From positions 1,438,699 to 1,502,698 of the forward strand of contig NC_064041.1 of NCBI RefSeq assembly GCF_932526225.1: 64,000 nt of DNA, written 5' to 3'. A program made the translations under genes and the position numbers. Below are positions 46,537 through 57,729 of this stretch, piece by piece. The notes below the pieces were generated by a model. The model saw nothing but the letters and a program-made list of their open reading frames with translations, had not been told where the DNA came from and did not search any database. The DNA comes from Nematostella vectensis. Lineage: Eukaryota; Cnidaria; Anthozoa; Actiniaria; Edwardsiidae. How positions within the stretch are numbered: position 1 is the first letter of the stretch; the number at the start of each line of letters is the position of its first letter.

Positions 46537-49500
46537 TTACTGGGGTGACTGTTGAGGCCCTTCCTGCTGCTGTTGCTGCTGCTGTTGTTGTTGCTGTTGT
46601 CCTGGCTGCCCTCCAGGCTGTTGGGCACCCTGTGGGTACTGGTAACCGTAGTAACTCTGCTGCTGCTTGAAGTACTCGTTCCACGCTGCACTGTAGTCAG
46701 GCTGGCCACCACCTGCTAAGAGATGACGAGGGGATTGTCCACCAGTCAGTCCTTTGTACTCTTATCTTTAATACAATAGTGTATTTACTAAAATATCCTT
46801 CAAAATAGCCATCCTCAATACACCGTTTCCACGATGTTGCACGCGCATCCAAAATGCCATGACTGGTTGGCCACAGCTTGATCTAAAATGGCGAGTGGCA
46901 TAGCAAAGCGGAGTTTACAGATGAAGCTGCAGAAAAAGCTGCCAGAGTGCTTCTTTTGCAGAGTTTTGGAGCAAGAGTCAAATTTCCCTTTGTCCACATC
47001 TTTTTGAATCAGCTATGGCCTGCCAGTCTGTGGCATTTTGGACACGCGCTTAATATTGCGAAACCTGTCTATTGAAGTCCAATACTAGAGTGACAATCAA
47101 CCTAGTGTAAGTAACTAGCTGATGGAGATGGAGGCTTTGTGTCTTGGTATTTAGCGGGTGAGTAAAATAGTGACATGATTGGCCTTCTTTAAACATCGAC
47201 AAACCTGCTGGTCTTCATACCTACTCTAGTAACCATGCCAGCAGACATTAAATTTGTAAAGGGAAAAAAGAATGCAGAGATCAAATAACCTGTTTGTAGT
47301 TTAAATGTCCACAAGCATTAAAACCACGCCCTCCTGTAAGGTAAGGTGGGATGGCAGTTATCACTTGCAGTACAAGTCTCTCTGGCACCACAAGGTTTGC
47401 CCACAGACTCGCAAGACAGAATGAGGCAGGTTATGTTATGGTGCCCATCACAAGCATACTGCTCCCCCCCACTCCCTTGTTGCTACTAGAGGGGCCCTGG
47501 TAGGGCAGAGACTCACCAGCCTGAGCCCCCTGTCCTCCAGCAGCGGCGGCGGCAGCAGCTGCCTGTTGCTGGTAGTACTGCTGGTAGTATGCTGCCCAGG
47601 CTGCCGTGTAGTCTTGCTGTTGACCCTGCCCCGCCACCTGTTGGCCCTGGGGATACAACACAAGCAGTCAGTTGCACCACACAAGCCGTCAGTTGCACCA
47701 CACAAGCCGTCAGTTGCACCACACAACCAGTCAGTCACACCACACAACCAGTCAGTCACACCACACAACCAGTCAGTCATCCATTTAGGTATCAAATGAG
47801 GCTTTACTTGTTGGCCATATTGCTGTTGTCCATACTGCTGCTGGGGATTGAACTGTTGCTGCTGCTGCTGTTGTTGTGGTGGCTGTTGGCCTCCGAACTG
47901 TTGCTGTTGGTTATTAAAGTTTTGTTGTTGCCAGTTGGGTTGCTGGTTCCAATTATTGCCATTTTGTTGGTTGTTATTCCAGCTGCAAATTTAAAAAAAA
48001 AAAAAACAGTGGTTCATAAGACTATTAGTCCAGTTCATATAGATTGAAAATAAAATAAACTGCTGTTCGTGTTCTCTAGGTAAATAAGCAATAAAAGGGC
48101 AAAAAGACTTACTTCTGGTTAAAGTTACCGCCACCTCCACGACCACGGCCTTGACCACCCCTTTGCTATTTAATAAATAAACCATTGCATTACAACAAAT
48201 GATAAATACTGTGAGACATCACTAGAACACACACTCACTACAACTGTTCTATATTTCTAAACAAATCCTTTATTAGAAAGTAACAGTAAGCTGAGTTATG
48301 ATAACTGTCTTGAAGCAGCAATTGCACCAGTTTATTTCCGGTGAATTACAGTAGGCAATAATTTCCAATTATGTTTGCGAAAAAAAAAAAAAAAAATATT
48401 TCAAAATTGTAAAAGCAGTACCTATTGAAAGTTTCTTTGAGGATGTGATAGATAATTTGGAGCGGATGACTTTTAAATAGTGCTTATTCTAATAGACTCA
48501 GTCAGTTGTTTCTGTTGGTCCGACAAAAATAAACTGGTAGCATTTCCACTTTGAAAGTTTGAGGGGGAATAATGTCCACAAGCATTAAAACCACACCCTC
48601 CTGTAGGGTAAGGTGGGATGGCAGTTATCACTTGCAGCAGAAGTCTCTCTGGCACCACAAGGTTTGCCCACAGACTCGCAAGACAGAATGAGGCAGGTTA
48701 TGTTATGGTGCCTACTAGATTGAGAGTTTAATACACAAACCAGTATGACACATGAGGTTCAACCCTTACATTCTAGAGGACAATGAAGTACATGCACATA
48801 CAACAACATAAGACAATATGCCACACTGTTTTTGCCTGTAATTCAGTTGAAAGACTGTAAGAGGGTAAGTTAATAAACAAGAATTATTATTACTTGGTTT
48901 AAATATGCCTAGGTTGTTCAAATGGCTCTTATGTTTTTTCTAAATTCTTTGTTTCCACTTGAGCTTGGGTTAATCAGCAAATATCAGAATTGCTGGGAAA
49001 TACTACTGTATGAAATCTTGGGATAGAACAATGTTCTAATATAGTAAAATTAATACTTACATCACTGATTTTTTCATTGATCATCTTTTCTGCTTGCTGT
49101 ATCTGTTGGTCTGTGCCTGTAATGACATTCCAGGTGAGCTGTTGAAGTCAATAATTAAAATAATGCGTATCAACAGAAATGATGCATACCTCTGATAACA
49201 AAGAATTTTGTGGGATTATTTTCTGGGACATTTCTGTTTAGCTCAACATGGGCACCAGAGACAGCAATAATCTGTTTGATGGTCTCCCCTCCTTTTCCAA
49301 TGATGAGCCCACACTTGTTTCCTGGTACGGGCATTTCCAAGGTGTTAATGCCTGGCATATTTGCTGGTGGACCTCTTGGTGGGGGTCCACCCCTCTGTCT
49401 CGACTACAAGAGTCAAAACACAAGCAAAATTAATATCAACATTGTGTGTGAAAATCTGGATGACAAACACAGTCAGACAGACAGAGAGACGGACCAGCCA

Positions 49501-52500
49501 CTGGCTGGACAGACTAACTGGCGGATTGACAAATTCACTGTAAGACGAACAGACCTCTACCTGGCTGATAATTTCATTGATGATCTTTTCAACTTTTTGG
49601 ATCTGCTCTTGGCTTCCCTGTACTGTTGCCATCCGGTCCGAGCTGTTGGGATTATCTTCTACAATATGACAGGAACACCAAAACAAAGGTCAATGTTTTT
49701 TTTTTAATTACGGCATGTCAAGTTGAGAAACAAGAAGACAAGCCCATAAAAGTAAAAAGTTTGCCAAGTCTAAAATGGCAAGGTACTGTAAATGTCATTC
49801 AAGACTAGATTCAAATTTCAGTCTAGCAGGCATCCTTTTAAATTTTGACTCTTTCTTCTACAAACAGTATATGAACATAGCACTTTTCAGTACTTGGAGA
49901 TGCGAGCTAATCAATGAGTGGACTGTAATTACTGAATGCTTATTAGATATGTGCACGTCTCAATGGCTTACTTGCTGGGTTAAATTGTACTCTGGCACCC
50001 GACTCTGCCTGAATTCTTTTTATTGTTTCACCACCCTTTCCAATAACAAAACCAACCACATCTCTCGGCACAGGGATCTGCAATAAAATAATGGGGCAAT
50101 TTCTTGTTACGAAAAATTTTAACAGAATATCAAGCAATGTCTATCAATGGGAGTCAAAATTCTGGTACCAAAAAAATTAAATCTGCAGCAATCGTTTTGG
50201 TGTCATTATAAATATAAACATGTCAGTAAACATGTGTGGTAATTCCATGGAAATATCTTTCTTAGGAGCTGTTGAAATCAATTGGGAATTCTTCAAAAGG
50301 CACTAAAATTTAATCACTTTCCACACCAATTTCAATTCTTTTGGCAATCCCGTATAATTTTTGAAACTGTATAATGTAAAATTATAAAAATTTATTACAC
50401 AACTTTTGCCCATGGGCTGCTAAAATTTTGCTAAAATTTATATGAGTAGAAAAGTTAAATGCCAGAATATACTGTAAGCAATTATAAGCAATTAAAAAAA
50501 ATCACCTCTAAAGTGGTAGCACCAAGTTGTCTATTGTCTTGCCTTTTTCCCAAGAAGTCCAGAGCAGGCTTGCTTTGCTAAAATGAAAGTACAAAAGCCT
50601 AAATTGGGATGTTATCTGCAGCAGATCTGTATACTTGCTGATAAGCAATATTTGATAAAAAAGTAGATCAGTTACATGAGTAAATTGGCCAATGGAAACA
50701 AATACTTTGTGTGCCTTGGCGGGCGGGGGGGGGGGTGTGATAGGCTTTGTTTAACTCCCTGGCTTTGTCGCTGGTTTTTCTAAATACCTCAAGCTCTTTC
50801 TCTGTGAGGAGGTCCGTCACCAGATCCTTGCCACGCTGGCACCGGGTGTTGTCGCCCATAATGCGGAGAGGTTTCTCGGGGGCATTAGCATAGGGTCCAT
50901 CTTGGACCATTACCATGCGGCACTGGGCCCGTTCCTATGGCAATGTGAGTTTCACAGGGAAGTATTAATCAACACTTGATCACTCTAAATACCACACAGC
51001 TATGTAAGGCAAAAAATTCTGAGTATTTAAACTAACCTGTAAGTTCTTGATTGTTTCACCGCCTTTTCCTGTTTGAATAATATTATATAAATTATACTAG
51101 TATAAATTGTTCTGAGTACAAAGGCAGTCGAGGTTTTGGGGTTTTATTATCATATAATGCTGAATTTTGTAATTTACAAAGGATTTCTTTCTCTCTTATT
51201 GTACCCAAGCTGGTTAAGAGGTATATCACAATTCCTGTGGATTCATGATGTCCCTGTATTGGCTTACCGATAATCAATCCAACTTTGCTAGCAGGAATCA
51301 TCATCTCTATTACCTGCTCGCCAGGGGCAACAACTGGGACAGACATCTAAAAGAACCAGAGATTACTTAAAAGCAAAAACAATGCTAAATGCTAACAATG
51401 CTAGTATTAAAAAATGTTGTCATTGCAAATAGCAAATATCGATTGACAATTGGAAGTTCTATGACTGAAAGGTTCTACTCTAGAAGAATATGGATCATTC
51501 ATCTGGCTCAGGCATTGCTGGATTTCATTGCAATAATTCTTCATGTGTAGTTTAACAACATTTTTCTCATACATACCAAGGAATCGGGAATTTTTCCTTC
51601 TTCGCATATCTTGTTCAGAACTTGTTTAGCTTTTCTGTAGGAAAAAAAACATCAAACTTCATTATAAACACTTAAAATAATTAAAATTCTAAGACTTACA
51701 GTACTACTGGTTATCGTATTAATTAGCTGTAAGAATTAAACTAACCATATAATCTATCCACATTCTCATGATTTCAGTAGAAATATGACCATTTTCATTT
51801 GTCATTCACAATGGTCCCATTTTTTTAAATCGCAGTGGCTATATGCCCAACAGTCGAGAAAGGTCCTCAATGGACTAAATGCCCAACTGTTTTCGATTTA
51901 ATTCAAATAAATTGTCGACCTACTGAGTTCTAATTATGTTTGTTAAGAAAGGCAAGCCAATCTTAGTTAAGTTTTGTTGTCAGTATTGAATGTTTTTTTA
52001 TTGTCTATGTACACTATAAAATTGTAATTTTAGTGCCACTTAGAAATTTTCTACAATAATGCTACTAAATGGCGATAAGTTCTCAATTTGCTAAAATATC
52101 ATGGTAAATTGTCAAACTTGTGAGTTCATTGTATTCTATATTACTTAAGAAAGGTATGGGCTTTTTTTGTCTGAATTGAATGTTTTTCCTAACATATGGT
52201 GATAAAAAAAGTAACAATTAGATAGTCATTTCGTCAAGATCTAGGAGTTTTAGCCACCATACCATTGAGGTTGATTTTAAACCATTCACATGACATAAAA
52301 GATAGATAAAGCAAACTGGCCCATGCTGTGTTTAATAAAAAGCTGTACTGGACTCACTCCACAGCCTGTACTGTGCCTCCAATGGTTACTGATCTGTCAG
52401 GGGGTGACATCATACCAGCGGGTGGATCTAGAAAGAAGAGGTAGGAGAACAAAGAACTCAATCCATACCCTGTTTACTCCAATATAAGATCCCTTGTGCT

Positions 52501-55099
52501 TACTTTATTCTTTTGGTCCCAAATATAGTGCTGATTCAATGGAGGTACTTATTCCTAAGATTGAAATGTGCAACAGTTGGAGTATATCTTTTCTTTTATA
52601 GTTGTGAATTCAAATGCTTGACAGGTGATTGAGTGTAGTTAATGATACCAACATGACCAATCAATTCCCTTGCTGTGTACATCAAATGGTTTACGATGCG
52701 ACAGTGATAACATAATAGCCATTGATGGATTTATATAGTTGAAAAACTACACAACATTCCCAAAACAGGCATGGACTCTGGATTCACTGCGGTCACAAAT
52801 TTGACTTTAATTTCATACTACGTCAACAGCTAGCAATATATTGGTAATGGCATGTCAAAGTGTGTATGTTATATGATTATTATAGCTTTTATTATCTAAT
52901 ATACACCTGTTTCAAATAGGTTGCATTCGTACCTGAGGTAATCCATGGAGCATGGATTCTAAAAATTGAGACCTTATTTTAATTAGGGGAGTTTATTTTA
53001 AGTGGGGTGTTTTAGAGAAGTTCTGGGTCAAAGGGGTCACTTATTTGAGAAGATGGATACCATCACTGCTTGGCACAGCTGTATGCTGTCACGTGCTGGA
53101 TAATGTGGTCTGATACCTGGCGCAACTTGTATCCTAGCTCCTGTCTCTGACTGTAGTTTGTTTATTTGTTCCCCTCCACGTCCAATGACTAAAAACAATA
53201 CAGTAAGCCCACTGACTATGGGTTTGGCATGGCATGGGTAAAACATCACAGCAAAGCAAAATAGCCCAGTTTCAAATTCTACTATGCCCTACTGGATGGA
53301 CTAAATATGCATAAATACAGTGCACAATCTTCGGTTTAGGGCAAATCACACATATACCAGCAAGAATCCTTGGAAAATAAAATAATACAAAATACGGAAA
53401 TAAAATAATAGAAAAACTTGTGGATTGTTCATACTCTGGTATTTTCAAATGGCACAATGAGTCTTTAGGCCTAGATATCCAGCAGGAAAGGTGAAATTCA
53501 AACAGGAATATTACAGTAGATGTTGCAATAAATCCTTTCACATTTCAAATAAGAATTATTCAACCTTTAGAAAGTTGTAAAAAATGTCACAAGCATAAGT
53601 TTGAGGAGTGAGAAAGCAAATGCTCCAAAGTTTCAAACACAACAAATAAACAACACAGGGGTTTAGACACACAGTAAAAAGTTCTTATGAAGTCACAATT
53701 CAGCCAGCTTTTTATTGTTTTCTAGCTGTTAACTTTCCCCCACCTGGTGCTTAGGGAAAACCAGGAATGATTGACGTAAAAACCTTGTATCCTCATTCAT
53801 CATGGCCGCCTTACCCAGTCCAACATATTTGTTGGGAATTTTCACTTCCTCTGTGGTCATGGACCCAAGACCAGCTCTCTGGGCTATGCTTGCTGCTACT
53901 TGGAGGGCAATTGATTTAGGATCTTTACCATCAATACCACCTGAAACAAACAACTTGCTATTGGAGCTGCTATTCACCACAAGCCATTTGCACTAACAAC
54001 CTATATCTTAGGTTGAAATGGAGAAATGATCTCAAATTATATTTAATAAGCTTCTTTTTTGTTACAGACCTTGAAATCCTCCTACTTTTCTTTCAAGTGA
54101 AATAAAATCTTGCATCACAGCAAGAGAGCTCAAGAAACATAAAAGAAAATGAGGAGTTGTCTCAGGTATTGTTGGAAAGGGTTTTCTTTTTTCTTGGGCA
54201 AAATCATTTCTGTTTATATTGGCTTGAATTTGCCACAAATCACATATCAGTTAATGCAAGTCGTCTATTGCTATTTAATGTGATAACATTCCTTGGCATA
54301 GGAATTCCGGAATTAGCTTTTTTCGAATAATTTACCACACTAACTTATGAATGCCTATAGTATAAAAACAAAAAAATTGTCGAGGAAAAAATTACTGTAC
54401 TTAGAACTTGATAAGAGAGACTATAATGAAAAATAATGATAAATAGACGGAGACTATGCTCGGTGATTTCCAACTCCTTCTACCTTGCGATAACTGTAAG
54501 GCTTCGCAAAAATTCCCCCATAAGAAAATAAAACCCACAACAAAACCAAGCATTTTTACCATCCGTCATTAACTTCTTTGCAGGAGAAGACTCATCTACA
54601 AGAAAAAAAAAACAGAATTAGCGACTTATTAGGTACAAATCACTATCATTTTACGGCATTGGAGCAAGACGTTTACTTTTTTCGCTCGGTTACAATCCTA
54701 AACAACTTACGGATCCCAACTTACCATCGTCATGAAGTCTTTTGCGACTCATATCGCCTGTTAGATAAGTACAAAAAAGAATAATAAGGGCCTCTAATAT
54801 TTATCTATCTCCTATGGCAATTGAGGAAACAGTTTGAATGTCTTTTCTTACCATAATCAGGCATGGACGGGGCGCTCGAGGGGGCAGCTTCGCTGCTGGC
54901 CGCTGTACTTGCCGACCCCATTCGCGCCGCTATCTGAGAGGAAAAAACATAGAATTAGCTGCAAAAAAATCATTATCTGAGAAACAGATAGTTATTTTAC
55001 CTCTTTGGCGCGTTTTAAGGCGTCGGCAAAAGCTGAACTCGTGTCTGTGGCCGTATTTGAAGGTGGTGGAACCGCTTGAAAATTGAGACCGTCCGCCAT
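46537..55099 (-). CDS. FUBP1: FUBP/KSRP-family KH-domain RNA/ssDNA-binding protein, complete
   Basis: Twenty coding exons join in frame to 637 residues: 55099-55001, 54933-54852, 54757-54725, 54595-54560, 53940-53815, 53188-53117, 52427-52358, 51634-51577, 51346-51268, 51068-51037, 50934-50788, 50577-50506, 50077-49972, 49658-49561, 49403-49190, 49116-49061, 48165-48113, 47982-47808, 47646-47517, 46712-46537. The N-terminal helix ADALKRAKEIAARMG is diagnostic. Four KH domains follow with GxxG loops: KH1 GRGG (~108-185), KH2 GKGG (~204-278), KH3 GKGG (~302-370), KH4 GKGG (~393-460). Then come Gly/Arg- and Gln-rich segments and two tyrosine-rich motifs, DYTAAWAAYYQQYY and DYSAAWNEYF. Family members bind FUSE ssDNA and AU-rich RNA in transcription, splicing and mRNA decay. 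Length matches human FUBP1 (~644). FUBP1, FUBP3 and KHSRP cannot be separated here; an early animal has perhaps one ancestral gene. Confidence 0.94.
47307..47445. repeat. 139-bp intronic repeat, copy 1
   Basis: About 95% identical to 48574-48712, in the same orientation, in the intron before the last FUBP coding exon. It starts gtccacaagcattaaaacca and ends ggttatgttatggtgcc. Confidence 0.9.
47664..47780. repeat. 21-22-bp minisatellite in a FUBP intron
   Basis: About five to six units (cagtcagttgcaccacacaa, later cagtcagtcacaccacacaa), lying ~16 bases upstream (minus sense) of the exon at 47646. The small Thr/Gln frames are artefacts. Confidence 0.9.
48574..48712. repeat. 139-bp intronic repeat, copy 2
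   Basis: Second copy of the sequence at 47307-47445, in the intron between the KH4 end exon (49061) and the Gly-rich exon (48165). Confidence 0.9.
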
Positions 55100-56299
55100 G
55101 ATGAAGAGAAAGGTAGAAAGACATGTGACGCACGGCTACTGAGGCATCATGGGTCACGCGCAGTCTTTAGGCCTGGGAACAAGGTTGTAAAGAAAGTGAG
55201 TTTTATCACAGGTAGCCCAAGCTATTTACTGTGATACCTGTGGTAGCCCAGTCATAAAATGCAACTTTTTTTTCTGTTGTCTCGCGATTTGCACAATGCA
55301 ATTCCCAAGAACCCTTGCGCCACAGGCGATATTTTTTATTTTAGTGTATTGATTGCGACCTTTTTGAAGCCTAGTTACCAGTCTACGGAACAGATGCTCA
55401 TTTGCATAAGCCACTGTCCGGCATCCTCGATTCCATGCGACGCCATTTTCTGCCTTTTGTCATGACAACAGCCCACCCTTTGACGAGGCGATGTTTTGCG
55501 AAGTTTTATTTCATTTAAAACATTAGATAGTATGCTCGCCTGTTATACTTTTTAAACAAAAAAATATCATGACAAAAAGTATAAGGGTCAACTTATCTCA
55601 TGTTAACAAATCAACTTCCTAAGAAGTCTTAAAAGAATCAGATTTTGACGATGTTTTAAAGAGAATGAATCACATGAGAAAAGTTCTAACTCACTAAACT
55701 TCACATTTTTGGTACATCCAGTCATAAGCAAAGTTAAAAGCCGAGACTCACAGCAGCTAAAACTGTTATTTTACTTAATCTGAGTGAACTCTGAACATAT
55801 ATTTCCACCTGGTTTTTAAATTATTAAACGATTACGAACTTGCATGGTTTTACCATCTCCAAACCGCAAAGCACGCATGTAATTATTTTCTAAATATCTC
55901 GAAAAGGCGTGTAAATCGCTTGAAAATTTGTATTGGACGTTTGATAAGAATTCCTTAAGGAATTCGTCTGGGAGGTCTGATTTCCGTAGCACCATTTATT
56001 AAGAGTGTTTAATAGAATAGACATGCAGCAACAGCCAATAATTATGTTTGCTTCTAAAAACATTTTTGGTACACCTTCTCATAGACTCGTTTTATGAAAA
56101 TCATGTACAATATATGAATCTCCAACTAATAAACTCTCGGTGTGTGAAAGATGGGCTCCAGATCCTAACGCGTTAAAAAATAGGAGGATAAATTAAAAAG
56201 TGGCCATTCACTCAGTCTCGACAAAATCTTTGTTCTAGCCGTAGAAGCGTGCGTAGGGGGGGGGGGGGGGGGGACTTTGGCCGTTCATAGAAACGATTC
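55100..56299. other. FUBP upstream region and AT-rich spacer
   Basis: The first ~150 bases upstream of the FUBP ATG include gcatcatgggtcacgcgcag and likely hold the promoter. At 55205-55245 lies a short caggtagcccaagc foldback-like piece related to 40760. The rest is AT-rich without genes, ending in a ~17-base G run at 56256-56272 just before the GC-rich element. Confidence 0.5.
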
Positions 56300-56334
56300 G
56301 CGTAGATAAACTTTTACTAAAAGTTAATCTACGC
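56300..56334. repeat. palindrome at the left edge of the virus-like element
   Basis: gcgtagataaactttt and aaaagttaatctacgc are 16-base inverted arms (one mismatch) around ACT, 27 bases after the long G run. Confidence 0.9.
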
Positions 56335-56498
56335 AAAACACACCCGCACCGCGCCCCGCCGCGCCCCCCAGCCTTACGGAACGGCAAGCGCTTGCCCATC
56401 CGGCGGAGGTATGCCCTCAGCGCGGCTCCGCGCGGTAACATGCGGGAACCTAACAATTAGACCCCCGTCTGTCCTGTAGTATACCGAGCCTTCGAAGG

Positions 56499-56711
56499 AT
56501 GAAGTGCGGAAAAGATTACTGCGGGTGGCTAAAGGTCGGCCATGCAAACACGTGCGGCCAGAGGTGCATGGACACCTACCGCAAGGTGCACCTCCAAAGG
56601 CTCCGTAAGGGCAGCCCCCTCCCCGTGCCGTGCAGGATCTGCGGCATAGGGACGCAGTCGGAAACGCGGTTGTGCCGCCCCTGCGGAGCGAATCCTGTAG
56701 GGCTCGAATGA
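56499..56711 (+). CDS. small zinc-finger protein of the virus-like element
   Basis: A 70-residue protein with two Cys clusters: CGKDYCGW...TCGQRC near the start and CRICGIGTQSETRLCRPCGA near the end, separated by a basic helix-like stretch (YRKVHLQRLRKG). This pattern suggests two small zinc-binding modules and nucleic-acid or protein binding. ATG 56499 is the first Met and the frame is intact. The stop overlaps the left arm of a perfect hairpin (56710-56784). It lies upstream of the other rightward genes. Function unknown. Confidence 0.65.
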   Translation: MKCGKDYCGWLKVGHANTCGQRCMDTYRKVHLQRLRKGSPLPVPCRICGIGTQSETRLCRPCGANPVGLE

Positions 56712-56784
56712 TATCAGACAGGACGAGTGCGAACCGTTCCCGAGGCGCGCTCGGGAACGGTTCGCACTCGTCCTGTCTGATATC
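56710..56784. terminator. perfect 35-bp-arm hairpin between two genes
   Basis: Arms 56710-56744 (gatatcagacaggacgagtg, cgaaccgttcccgag) and 56750-56784 are exact reverse complements around a GCGCG loop. The arm starts on the last bases of the zinc-finger gene stop codon. A transcription terminator, RNA-processing signal or replication hairpin are all possible; the label terminator is only the simplest guess. Confidence 0.55.
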
Positions 56785-56793
56785 GTAGCCCGC

Positions 56794-56961
56794 GATACGG
56801 GCAATTAGAGACTGGGTGGCACAAGGCATACCCAAACACTCGCCCCGCCGGCTGTGATACGGGCAATTAGAGACTGGGTGGCACAAGACATACCCAAACA
56901 CTCGCCCCGCCGGCTGTGATACGGGCAATTAGAGACTGGGTGGCACAAGGCATACCCAAAC
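56794..56961 (+). repeat. 62-bp tandem leader upstream of the 255-aa gene
   Basis: 2.7 copies with period 62 (gatacgggcaattagagact, gggtggcacaaggcataccc, aaacactcgccccgccggct) begin at 56794, 56856 and 56918. The last copy is cut exactly at the ATG at 56962 (acccaaac|ATG). Copies differ by one base. Confidence 0.93.
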
Positions 56962-57729
56962 ATGGACGCTTACATAGAGGAGATTCTCAATAGCATGCCT
57001 GACAAAGAGGCGCCCGCTGTACTGGCAGGGCTGGTCCAGAACATCCTGGACGAGGACATCCCCGAGGATGTCAAGCACAAGCTGCTTAAGCCGCTCATAC
57101 CGGCGAAAGCGCGGCCAGAGAAAGTCTGGCGCGAGTTCGACCCTTTGCTGGAGCAAAAGGGCCCAGAGGGCTTAGACCCCGAGAAGTACTATTCTCTCTT
57201 CGTCGGCGGCGCCCATCTTCGGTTCCCAAGCGTGAATGCCACTCTTCGGGGCCAAGACATAAGCGCCGGTGTTTACCAGGAGATACGAGATCTTGGTGGA
57301 GCAGGTGTCATTGCCCTAAATCCGGTTATGCGGGGGCCTGATATTAATGACGAGGGCTCGGTGTGGTGGGTCTCGCACGAGCGAGAGTCTCTGCGGGCAA
57401 ACGCAGTGTTGCCACCGGTGCTTGAGATGGTAGACCCTGACCGGCGTTACAGACTCTTTACGGTCGTTGGTAAGGCCCTCTCAGAGCCATTGGCGCCAAT
57501 CACAGAGGAGGAAGGGCGCTCGGAGCACAATATTGGTGGGTCATTAGTCAAAAGAGGGGACCAAATCGCAGTCGGCGCCCTGGAAGGCATCGATGCGGGT
57601 ATTTGGGAGAAAGGACGAGAGTACATCGTCTACGTGAGATACGAGCTTCGCCCTTTACATGAGCAAAATGGTGAGCCTGGGCCAATGTTTGAGCGAGAGG
57701 GGGTGACACCTTCGCTTACTGTGTTGTGA
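56962..57729 (+). CDS. 255-aa protein of unknown function in the virus-like element
   Basis: An intact frame starting at ATG 56962. The N-terminal ~60 residues are acidic and helical (DAYIEEILNSMPDKEAPAVL, LDEDIPEDVKHKLLKPLI). The remaining ~190 look beta-rich (FVGGAHLRFPSV, RRYRLFTVVGKAL, GREYIVYVRYELRPL). Such a layout could suit a jelly-roll capsid or another structural protein, but no motif proves it. Its TGA overlaps the GTG from which the next gene can be read. The tandem leader ending at its ATG suggests a transcript start nearby. Confidence 0.6.
   Translation: MDAYIEEILNSMPDKEAPAVLAGLVQNILDEDIPEDVKHKLLKPLIPAKARPEKVWREFDPLLEQKGPEGLDPEKYYSLFVGGAHLRFPSVNATLRGQDISAGVYQEIRDLGGAGVIALNPVMRGPDINDEGSVWWVSHERESLRANAVLPPVLEMVDPDRRYRLFTVVGKALSEPLAPITEEEGRSEHNIGGSLVKRGDQIAVGALEGIDAGIWEKGREYIVYVRYELRPLHEQNGEPGPMFEREGVTPSLTVL

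Noticed and set aside
56374-56928. 184-aa minus-strand protein
   Set aside because: Overlaps the zinc-finger gene, the hairpin and the 62-bp leader; its composition reflects GC-rich shadow frames.
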